This document shows positions 23,591-30,564 of a DNA stretch of 36,038 nucleotides, one piece after another (the stretch's first letter is position 1; every line of letters begins with the position of its first letter). Source of the DNA: Thermoflexales bacterium (GTDB taxonomy: Bacteria > Chloroflexota > Anaerolineae > Fen-1058); NCBI GenBank assembly GCA_016931085.1, contig JAFGFO010000088.1, forward strand, positions 1 to 36,038, given 5' to 3'. A model generated the notes under the pieces. The model saw nothing but the letters and a program-made list of their open reading frames with translations. It made no database searches and had not been told where the DNA came from. A program made the position numbers and the translations under genes.

Positions 23591-26500
23591 ATGGATCTCA
23601 AAACTCGACCAGTCGCCATTCTACGTATGGGCCTGGCGGTGGGGCTTTGGCTGAGTTGTTTCACTGCCCCCGGCGGCACGGCATACAGCCAACGATCACC
23701 AGTCGCCGAGGTGCAAGACGACCCCCCGCCCGGCAGAGGCTCCACAATTGGAGGCGGGCTGCTCAACCAGGCGTCCGGCTGGTATGTCACGATTGGAGGC
23801 GGAGAGCGAAACACGGCTCCTGGTTCCTACGCCACGGTCGGGGGAGGAGGAAGCAACACGGCCTCTGGCGGCGGCGCCGCGGTTGGAGGCGGGCTGTTCA
23901 ACCAGGCCTCTGGCGGCGGCGCTGCGATTGGAGGCGGGAAAGCGAACAGCGCTTCCGGCGATTACGCTGCAGTGCCGGGGGGGGAAATGAACAACGCTGG
24001 CGGTGATTATAGCCTGGCAGCCGGGAGGCGAGCCGGGGCGGGGCACCCGGGCGTCTTTGTGTGGGGCGACAGCACCGACGCAGATATTAACTCTGGCGCG
24101 CCCGACCAGTTCATCGTGCGCGCCTCGGGCGGCGTGTGGTTTGGGGGCGCGAGCGGTGCCTATACACCCTCGCTGGGCAGCGGCCAATTCGTCGTGGACG
24201 CGCCGGGCGGCGTGCTGCTCAACGGCGGCCCCATCCGTGTGAACGGGGCTTACACCCTCCCAAGCAGGGATGGCAAGGCCGGCCAGGTGCTCCAGACAGA
24301 TGGGATGGGTAAGCTGGCCTGGGCGAGCGCCGGCACAACCACCCAGGGCGAGCACGCTCACGACGAGCGTTACTACACCCGGGGCGAGCTGGAGGCAAGC
24401 CTGGCCGGCAAGGCCAACAGCTCGCACACCCACGCTGGCAACGAGATCACCAGCCCGGTGCCGACGGCGACGACGGCGCTGAGGGCCGCCCAGGCGCCAT
24501 GGGATGGCCTGACCCAAGTGCCAGCCGGGCTGGACGACGGCGATGACGACACGCTGAACAGCCTGGCGTGCGGCAGCGGCCAGTTGGCCAAGTGGGACGG
24601 CGCCGCCTGGACGTGTGCTGACGACTCTAACGACGACACGCTGGACAGCCTGGCGTGCGGCAGCGGCCAGCCGGCCAAGTGGGATGGCAAGGCCTGGGCA
24701 TGCGCTGACGACATCGGCGCCATTTACCAGGCCGGCGCCGGCCTGAAGCTGCAAGGCACTGCCTTCAGTCTGGCCGACGCCTATCGCCTGCCGCAAGCCT
24801 GCGCTGGCGGCGAAATCTCCCGTTGGGATGGTTCAGCATGGATCTGCACGGCCGACGAGGATACAGATACCGACAGCCTGGCCAGCCTGGCCTGCCGCAG
24901 CGGCGAGGTGGCCAAGTGGAACGGTTCGGCCTGGGCGTGCGCGGCCGACCAAGACGTGGCGGCCACTTATAGCGCGGGACAGGGCCTTCAGATCAAGGCC
25001 AACACGATCGATCTCAACTTTGGCGCGACGGCTGGCACGGTCGCCAGGGGCGACCACGCTCACGACGACCGTTATTATACCGTCACCGAGCTTGACAAAG
25101 CACTGGCCGGCAAAGCCGAAGGCGCGCACACCCACACCGGGGGCGAGATCACCAGCCCGGTGCCAACGGCCACGCTGGCCCTGGTAGCCCTGCAGACAGC
25201 TTGGGACGCCTTGGTGGGGGTGCCACGCGGGTTTGCCGACGGGCTGGACGATACAGACGACCTGGTCAGTTGGCTCGAGATCAGCGACCTGGTAGGCAGC
25301 GGCGCGCAGCAGGTGGCGGCCGGCGACCACCAGCACGACACCCGCTACTGGACACTGACAGGCAACAGCAGCACCGTTTACGGCGAGCAGTTCCTGGGCA
25401 CGACGGAGCCCGTCAGCCTGACGCTCAAAGTGCACAACACAACGGCGTTGCGCCTCGCGCCGGGCGCCCACGGTGGGACGCCGAACCTGATCGGCGGATA
25501 CGAAGGCAACGCGGTCTCCAGCAGCGTTATGGGCAGCGCCATCGCCGGCGGGGGAGCGGCCGGGGGAGTCAATCGCGCCACGGCCGATTACGTCGCGATC
25601 GGCGGAGGATGGGACAACAGTGCCTCGGCCGACGCGGCGGCTGTGGGCGGTGGGCAAGCCAATCGCGCTTCCGGCGCCGCCGCCGCGATTGGGGGCGGCT
25701 ACGCCAACACGGCCGCCGAGATGGCCGCCGCGATCGGGGGCGGGTGGAACAACACGGCCACGGCCGGCTACAGCGCGGTGAGCGGAGGGCGGGGCAATAC
25801 GGCCTCTGGCGAGGGCGCCGCGGTCGGAGGAGGACAAAGCAACACAGCCTCGGGGCAACAAGCCGCGCTCGGGGGCGGGGAGAGCAACACGGCCGCCGGC
25901 CAGCGCTCCGTGGTGGGGGGCGGGTGGGGAAACCAGGCCACCGAGTCCTTCTCCGCCGTTGGGGGAGGGGTGAACAACACCACCTCCGGTTACGCTGCGA
26001 CAGTGGGCGGGGGGCTGTTCAACCGGGCGAGCGCCTTTTTTGCCACGGTGCCGGGGGGGAACAACAACGAGGCCAACGGCGCTTACAGCCTGGCGGCCGG
26101 CTACCGGGCCAAGGCCAACAACCCGGGCTGCTTCGTTTGGGGCGACAGCTTCGACGGCGACGTGGCCTGCAATGGCGACAATCGCTGGATCGCCCGCGCC
26201 AGCGGTGGGGTGTACTTTTACACCAACGGCAAGCTCACCAGCGGCATGTACCTGGCCGCCGGCGGCAGTTCGTGGAACGCCGTCAGCGACCGTGAGCGCA
26301 AGGAGAATTTCAAGCCGATCGACAAGCAAGCGCTGCTGGAGCGCCTGGCCGAAATCCCCATCACCACGTGGAATTATACAGCCCAAGACTCTTCTATCCG
26401 GCACATCGGCCCCACGGCCCAGGATTTCAACGCGCTCCTACCCGAGCTGGGCGGCGAAGGCGAACGCTACATCAACTCGCTCGACGCCGACGGCGTGGCC

Positions 26501-26740
26501 CTGGCGGCCATCCAGGGCTTGCACGAACAGTTGAAAGAACAACAAGCGCAGTTGGATACGCTCGCGGCAGAAAACACCGCCCTGCAGCGGCAGAACGAGG
26601 CGCTGGAAGCACGCCTGTCCGCATTGGAGGCCCACACGGCACACAGCAGCCCTTCGCCCCTGGCCAGCCTGCCCATCCAGCTTGGGATCATCTTGGGCAT
26701 GGTGTGCGTGGGGGGAATCGTGGTCAAAAAAAGTCACTGA
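23591..26740 (+). CDS. Fibre-like surface protein: YadA-head-like repeats, HxH stalk, S74 self-cleaving chaperone, C-terminal membrane helix
   Basis: The 1049-residue protein starts at ATG 23591 after AAAGGAGAG, with a signal peptide (1-35). A head block of GGG-x2-N-x-A-S-G units (about 51-137) ends in a YSLAAGRRAGAG...FVWGDS module. HxH motifs occur near 254, 290, 486 and 580 (GEHAHDERYY, SHTHAG, GDHAHDDRYY), as in phage tail-fibre stalks. Four Cys-paired LACGSGQ-x-AKWDG repeats lie at 322-456. A second, longer head block (about 648-823) repeats the layout. The S74 domain follows, with Ser899 and Lys904 in NAVSDRERKENF, matching the self-cleavage Ser/Lys spacing of endosialidase chaperones. 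Then come a coiled coil (975-1015) and a membrane helix (about 1023-1045). Predicted to be a trimeric fibre. Confidence 0.85.
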   Translation: MDLKTRPVAILRMGLAVGLWLSCFTAPGGTAYSQRSPVAEVQDDPPPGRGSTIGGGLLNQASGWYVTIGGGERNTAPGSYATVGGGGSNTASGGGAAVGGGLFNQASGGGAAIGGGKANSASGDYAAVPGGEMNNAGGDYSLAAGRRAGAGHPGVFVWGDSTDADINSGAPDQFIVRASGGVWFGGASGAYTPSLGSGQFVVDAPGGVLLNGGPIRVNGAYTLPSRDGKAGQVLQTDGMGKLAWASAGTTTQGEHAHDERYYTRGELEASLAGKANSSHTHAGNEITSPVPTATTALRAAQAPWDGLTQVPAGLDDGDDDTLNSLACGSGQLAKWDGAAWTCADDSNDDTLDSLACGSGQPAKWDGKAWACADDIGAIYQAGAGLKLQGTAFSLADAYRLPQACAGGEISRWDGSAWICTADEDTDTDSLASLACRSGEVAKWNGSAWACAADQDVAATYSAGQGLQIKANTIDLNFGATAGTVARGDHAHDDRYYTVTELDKALAGKAEGAHTHTGGEITSPVPTATLALVALQTAWDALVGVPRGFADGLDDTDDLVSWLEISDLVGSGAQQVAAGDHQHDTRYWTLTGNSSTVYGEQFLGTTEPVSLTLKVHNTTALRLAPGAHGGTPNLIGGYEGNAVSSSVMGSAIAGGGAAGGVNRATADYVAIGGGWDNSASADAAAVGGGQANRASGAAAAIGGGYANTAAEMAAAIGGGWNNTATAGYSAVSGGRGNTASGEGAAVGGGQSNTASGQQAALGGGESNTAAGQRSVVGGGWGNQATESFSAVGGGVNNTTSGYAATVGGGLFNRASAFFATVPGGNNNEANGAYSLAAGYRAKANNPGCFVWGDSFDGDVACNGDNRWIARASGGVYFYTNGKLTSGMYLAAGGSSWNAVSDRERKENFKPIDKQALLERLAEIPITTWNYTAQDSSIRHIGPTAQDFNALLPELGGEGERYINSLDADGVALAAIQGLHEQLKEQQAQLDTLAAENTALQRQNEALEARLSALEAHTAHSSPSPLASLPIQLGIILGMVCVGGIVVKKSH

Positions 26741-26754
26741 ACAAGTTAAAAAGC

Positions 26755-26783
26755 TTGACAGATTGGCCAAGCTGGTGTACCAT
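26755..26783 (+). promoter_or_regulatory. Strong promoter upstream of the corA leader
   Basis: A perfect TTGACA (26755-26760) and TACCAT (26778-26783) are separated by 17 bp, starting 15 bp after the stop codon of the fibre gene. Transcription from about 26790 would give a 5' region of roughly 400 nt before corA. Confidence 0.65.
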
Positions 26784-26799
26784 GCTTGTACATAAGCAT
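26782..26799. promoter_or_regulatory. Inverted repeat at the corA-leader transcription start
   Basis: ATGCTT (26782-26787) and AAGCAT (26794-26799) flank GTACAT. The repeat overlaps the end of the -10 box and the expected start site, a classic place for a repressor operator. It could equally be a short 5' RNA hairpin. Confidence 0.4.
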
Positions 26800-26923
26800 T
26801 ATGGACGAATCGTTTTCACTCGATCCTGACCATAAACAGGGACGCATCATCCACTTTGCCGGCGCCCACGTGGGTGCGGCGCGCGAGCGGCTGCTATGAT
26901 CTAGCCGGCGGCGTTGCCGCACA

Positions 26924-26962
26924 CCCCCGCGCCTTGGGTCACCGGCCGGGGGTTTTGTGTTT
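26924..26962 (+). terminator. Intrinsic terminator within the corA leader
   Basis: CCCCCG (26924-26929) pairs with CGGGGG (26947-26952), extended inward by GCC and GGC, followed by TTTTGTGTTT. It lies about 165 nt after the promoter and 230 nt before corA. It would either end a small RNA or attenuate corA. CCGGC at 26905-26909 could pair with GCCGG at 26945-26949 and compete with the stem. Confidence 0.6.
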
Positions 26963-26983
26963 AAACAAACACAGGAGGCACAC

Positions 26984-27148
26984 ATGCGCCGCTATTGTAA
27001 CTTTGCCTTGATGACGGCCTCCCCAGCCTTGGGGAAGGTCACTCCTAACTTGCTCGCGCTGGCCAGACGCCCCACCTTGACCCCCTCGGCCCGATCAGCC
27101 TGTCAGCGTGATCATCCTCCCCAACGCTATTCTCCCAGCCTCACCTAG
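26984..27148 (+). CDS. Small ORF in the corA leader, possible leader peptide
   Basis: The 54-codon frame begins at ATG 26984, five nt after a perfect AGGAGG (26973-26978), the best-placed ribosome-binding site in this region. The peptide (MRRYCNFALMTASPALG, then Pro/Arg-rich, ending RYSPSLT) is basic, has no recognised domain and may be unstable. It follows the terminator directly and stops 45 nt before corA. Leader ORFs control Mg2+ transporter genes such as corA and mgtA in enterobacteria. A similar role here is inference. A chance frame in an untranslated leader cannot be excluded. Confidence 0.45.
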   Translation: MRRYCNFALMTASPALGKVTPNLLALARRPTLTPSARSACQRDHPPQRYSPSLT

Positions 27149-27193
27149 CGCTACACGTGTTTTGGATCGCTTCTTTACTATGGGAGAAAGACG

Positions 27194-28120
27194 ATGATTA
27201 CCATCTACAAAAAAGGCGAGACGTGCCTGGAGACCCTTTCTCAGGCCACAAGCGGCTGCTGGCTCAACGTCGTCGATCCAACTGCTGCGGAAATCGCGCA
27301 GTTGCAGCAGATGTTGTCCGTCCCGCAGGACTGGATCACCTATCCACTGGACCTGGACGAGCGAGCCAGGATCGAAAAGGAAAACGGCTTTACCATGATC
27401 GTGCTGCGCGTCCCACGCTTCCAGGGCGAGTCGTCGGACATACCCTATACCACGGTGCCCCTGGGCATGGTGGCCACGGACGGCTACATCGTCACCGTGT
27501 GCAAGATCGAATCAGACGTCACGCAAGAACTGCTGCGTGCCCGGGCGCTGTCCACCGCCAAGCGCAATCGCTTCATCCTGCGGCTGCTGTTCATCATGGC
27601 CAATCGCTACCTGACCCACCTGCGGACGATCAACAAGGCCGTCGACCAGCTCGAAGACCAGCTCCAGCTCTCGCTGCGCAACAGCGAGCTTCTGGAGCTG
27701 CTCAAGTACGAGAAAAGCCTGGTCTATTTTACGACCGCCCTGAAATCCAACGAATTGATCCTGCGTCACCTGGAAAAAGGCCAGTTGTTCCAGCAGTATC
27801 CCGAAGACATGGATTTGTTGGAAGACGTGGTCACCGAGGTCAGGCAGGCCATCGAGATGACCGACATCTCCAGCAGCATCCTCAGGCAGATGGTGGACAC
27901 CTTTGCCTCGATCATCTCGAACAATCTGAACGCGGTGATGAAGTTCATGGCTGCCGTGACGATCATCCTGAGCTTTCCGACCATCATCGCCAGCTTGTAC
28001 GGCATGAACGTGGGCTTGCCGCTGCAAAATTCACCCTGGGCATTCTTGATGGTCGTGCTCGTTGCTCTGTTTGCCTGCGCGACCGTGCTGGTGGTGTTTT
28101 GGAAGAAGGATTGGCTGTGA
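27194..28120 (+). CDS. corA: CorA-family magnesium/divalent cation transporter
   Basis: CorA proteins form pentameric Mg2+/Co2+ channels in the cytoplasmic membrane. The 308-residue protein has the alpha/beta cytoplasmic domain (WLNVVDPTAAEIAQLQQ), long stalk helices (about 130-245) and two C-terminal membrane helices. The first ends with the YGMN signature (Gly270-Met271-Asn272), and a basic KKDW tail follows the second. The start is ATG 27194 after GGGAGA. It probably shares a transcript with the FemAB-family gene 58 bp downstream. The leader upstream has a promoter, a terminator and a small ORF, which suggests regulation in the leader. Confidence 0.95.
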   Translation: MITIYKKGETCLETLSQATSGCWLNVVDPTAAEIAQLQQMLSVPQDWITYPLDLDERARIEKENGFTMIVLRVPRFQGESSDIPYTTVPLGMVATDGYIVTVCKIESDVTQELLRARALSTAKRNRFILRLLFIMANRYLTHLRTINKAVDQLEDQLQLSLRNSELLELLKYEKSLVYFTTALKSNELILRHLEKGQLFQQYPEDMDLLEDVVTEVRQAIEMTDISSSILRQMVDTFASIISNNLNAVMKFMAAVTIILSFPTIIASLYGMNVGLPLQNSPWAFLMVVLVALFACATVLVVFWKKDWL

Positions 28121-28130
28121 GGAAGACAGT

Positions 28131-28158
28131 TTCAAGTTGCAGGTTTAAGGTTTCAGGT
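28131..28158 (+). repeat. Heptamer tract between corA and the FemAB-family gene
   Basis: Four 7-bp units (TTCAAGT, TGCAGGT, TTAAGGT, TTCAGGT) start 10 bp after the corA stop codon and end just before the next ribosome-binding site (AGGGAG, 28163-28168). Confidence 0.8.
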
Positions 28159-28178
28159 TATTAGGGAGTGAAACGCTC

Positions 28179-29306
28179 GTGCATTCTAGTCTAGTCGCCG
28201 ACAGGGAGGCGTGGAACGCGGCGCTGGCCAGCCTACCCTATTCCCACGTGCTGCAGAGCTGGGAATGGGGCCAGTTCAAGGCCCGCCACGGTTGGACGCC
28301 GCGTTACCTGTTGTGGCAAGACGGGGCTGGGCAGCCCGCCGCCGCCGCGTTGGTGCTGAGCCGCCAGCTAGGCCCCTGGCCTATCTTGTATGTACCCAGG
28401 GGGCCGGCGCTGGACTATGGCCACCTGCCCACGCTCGAGGGCGTGCTGGGCGAGCTGGAAGAGCTGGCCCGCCGCCAGCACGCCCTGTTCGTCAAGATCG
28501 ACCCGGGCGTGGAATACGCAATACGCAATATACCAATCCCCGAAGCGCAGCGGAGTGGGACGCAATATGCACCGCACACAACGCAAAACAAAGTCATAGA
28601 GTCAAATAGCATAACCGAGCTATTAACCCACAGACACTGGCTCGAGTCGCGCGAGCAGATCCAGTTTCGCAACACGATGACGATCGACCTGGGGCAAGAC
28701 GAGGAAGCGCTTTTGGCGGCGATGCACTCCAAGACCCGCTACAACGTCCGGCTGGCCGGGCGCAAAGGGGTACGAGTACGCCAGGGGGGCATGGAGGATA
28801 TGGACGTGCTGTATGCTATGTACAGCGAGACGGCCCAACGCGACGGGTTCATCATCCGCCCGGCCCCCTACTATCGCGACGCCTGGGGCAGTTTCATCGC
28901 GGCAGGCCTGGGCCAGCCGCTGATCGCCGAGGTGGACGGCCAGCCGGTGGCCGGGCTGGTCCTGTTTCGCTTTGCCGACTGCGCCTACTACTTTTACGGC
29001 ATGTCGCGCGACTTGCACCGCGACAAGATGCCCAATCATCTGCTGCAGTGGGAGGCGATACGCTGGGCGCGGGCGGCCGGCTGCGCGACGTATGACCTGT
29101 GGGGCGCGCCGGACACGCTCGACGAAAGCGACCCCATGCACGGCGTGTACCGCTTCAAGCAGGGCTTTGGCGCTCGCTTTGTGTCTCAGCTCGGCGCATG
29201 GGACTATTCCGCCCTGCGCCCGCTGTACGGACTGTACGCCGCCGCCCGCCCGGCGGTGGTGGCGTGGATGCACAAGCGGCATAATAGAATTGTAACCAGG
29301 GTGTAA
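28179..29306 (+). CDS. FemAB/FemX-family peptidyltransferase-like protein
   Basis: The family transfers amino acids from aminoacyl-tRNA to peptidoglycan precursors; some members act on other substrates. The 375-residue protein starts at GTG 28179. It shows the two GNAT-like halves: HVLQSWEWGQFKARHGW and GPWPILYVPRGPALDYG in the first, then MHSKTRYNVRLAGRKGV, DGFIIRPAPYYRDAW, PVAGLVLFRFADCAYYFYG, LLQWEAIRWARAAGC and the closing HGVYRFKQGFGA. Between the halves is an unusual AT-richer insert (about residues 112-150) starting at a heptamer tract and lacking conserved residues. The family motifs on both sides are intact, so it is probably active. It follows corA in a likely operon. Confidence 0.88.
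   Translation: MHSSLVADREAWNAALASLPYSHVLQSWEWGQFKARHGWTPRYLLWQDGAGQPAAAALVLSRQLGPWPILYVPRGPALDYGHLPTLEGVLGELEELARRQHALFVKIDPGVEYAIRNIPIPEAQRSGTQYAPHTTQNKVIESNSITELLTHRHWLESREQIQFRNTMTIDLGQDEEALLAAMHSKTRYNVRLAGRKGVRVRQGGMEDMDVLYAMYSETAQRDGFIIRPAPYYRDAWGSFIAAGLGQPLIAEVDGQPVAGLVLFRFADCAYYFYGMSRDLHRDKMPNHLLQWEAIRWARAAGCATYDLWGAPDTLDESDPMHGVYRFKQGFGARFVSQLGAWDYSALRPLYGLYAAARPAVVAWMHKRHNRIVTRV
28513..28533 (+). repeat. In-frame heptamer tract inside the FemAB-family gene
   Basis: Three 7-bp units (AATACGC twice, then AATATAC) begin an AT-rich segment running to about 28625 that translates without matching the family. This suggests an inserted, frame-preserving repeat. Confidence 0.75.
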
Positions 29307-29349
29307 TTATAAATCGGCGGGGCCGTGCTAAGCTTATCTCAGAGGGATA

Positions 29350-30564
29350 ATGATGCACAAATGGCTCCGTCTTTTATCTCAAGAACGCACAACCGTGGCG
29401 CTCTACGTCGTCGTGGCAGCTTGCCTGCTGGCGTTGTACCTCCTGCTGGGGCTCGTGCGCGGCGGCGGGAGTATCATGGCGGCACCCGTGAAACACGTCG
29501 AAGTGGCCGTGCTGGTGCCCCTGAGCGGCCCACAAGCCCCACTGGGACACAGCGTGCTCAGTGTCGTTCAACGCGTCACCGCTTCTAGCATGCCGGATTT
29601 GAAGGTGACCAGCTATGATACACGAGGCACCCCCGAAGGCGCCGCCCAGGCCGCCTCGCTGGCAGCCCTCGAGCCGGCCACGATCGCCGTGATCGGCCCG
29701 CTGGATGCCCGCCAGGTGTTGGCGGCAGCCGAGACGCTGCGCGGTGACAAGCTGGCACTGATTACACCGGCCAGCACGGCCCCCGTTCTCAAGACCAGCC
29801 AGTACCCCGGCCTGTATCGGATCCCCAGCACAGACGATGCCCAAGGGCAAGCTGTGGCGAGTTTCCTCCGGCAGAGCTTGCACCGTACTCAAATCTTTTT
29901 GATCGCTGAATCCTCTTCCGCTTCCGTGCAAGGCGTGCTGCGCCGTTTCGACGATGCGCTGGCAAACACGCCGGAGGGGCAGCTTCGCATCGCCAGGCGG
30001 CTAGACGTGGAGGAAGGCAGGCTGCCGGCGGACCTGGGGCGGCTCGTCGCCGACAGCCAGGCTGACGTCGTGGTCTACCTGGGCGGGACGAGAAACGCCC
30101 AGGCGATCCTCAAAGCGATGAACGCCGCCGGCTTGCAAGTGCCGCTCGTGGGCATCGACGCGATGGATGTCCCATCCCTGTCCGTCACAGCTTCCAGCAG
30201 CGCCGCTCACGGCATTTACTACACCAGCCCCATCTTGGACCTCACCGCCGCTCCAGAAGAAACGGCCCTGGCCAGTTACCGCCAGGCTCTAGGGTCTCTG
30301 GCCAACGCCCCATTCGCCTACGAAACGGCCCAGGCCGTCTGGCTGGTGACGGGTGCGTTGTCGCAAGCGGGTCAGAACCCGGCCGCAGCGCGGGGAGCAG
30401 TCTGGCGCAACCTGGCCGGGAGCGGGACGCTTTCGAACAGGCCGGCCGAGATTTACGTTTACCAGGCCACAGCGCCCAGCTCACCAAGCGCCGGGTGGCA
30501 CAGCACCCTGGTTCACGTGGCCCGCACGGAGGAGGGAACACCATCCAGGAAGGTAGCGCCATGA
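29350..30564 (+). CDS. Membrane-anchored type-1 periplasmic-binding-protein-like receptor
   Basis: The 404-residue protein has an N-terminal membrane helix (about 15-35) without a lipobox Cys, then a fold like branched-chain amino-acid-binding proteins (Peripla_BP_6). Landmarks are VEVAVLVPLSGPQAPLG, AVIGPLDARQVLAAAE, LALITPASTAPVL, GLYRIPSTDDAQG, ADVVVYLGGTRNAQAIL and VPLVGIDAMD. No ABC permease or ATPase gene is nearby, so it may sense rather than feed a transporter. ATG 29350 and ATG 29353 are adjacent; the second is better spaced from GAGGG. It overlaps the next gene by four bases (ATGA), implying coupled translation with a protein of unknown function. Confidence 0.8.
   Translation: MMHKWLRLLSQERTTVALYVVVAACLLALYLLLGLVRGGGSIMAAPVKHVEVAVLVPLSGPQAPLGHSVLSVVQRVTASSMPDLKVTSYDTRGTPEGAAQAASLAALEPATIAVIGPLDARQVLAAAETLRGDKLALITPASTAPVLKTSQYPGLYRIPSTDDAQGQAVASFLRQSLHRTQIFLIAESSSASVQGVLRRFDDALANTPEGQLRIARRLDVEEGRLPADLGRLVADSQADVVVYLGGTRNAQAILKAMNAAGLQVPLVGIDAMDVPSLSVTASSSAAHGIYYTSPILDLTAAPEETALASYRQALGSLANAPFAYETAQAVWLVTGALSQAGQNPAAARGAVWRNLAGSGTLSNRPAEIYVYQATAPSSPSAGWHSTLVHVARTEEGTPSRKVAP

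Noticed and set aside
23744..26060. CRISPR-like periodicity
   Set aside because: Repeats are coding, degenerate and contiguous, without unique spacers; no cas genes are present.
24833..26404. A 523-codon minus-strand frame opposite the fibre gene
   Set aside because: It mirrors the repeat periodicity of the fibre gene and has no start signal or domain.
26801..26899. A 32-codon ORF between the corA-leader promoter and terminator
   Set aside because: It has an ATG but no ribosome-binding site and no recognisable product; it is more likely part of a leader RNA.
26784..27193. M-box, fluoride or manganese riboswitch upstream of corA
   Set aside because: None of the remembered consensus motifs of these classes is visible; a covariance-model scan would be decisive.
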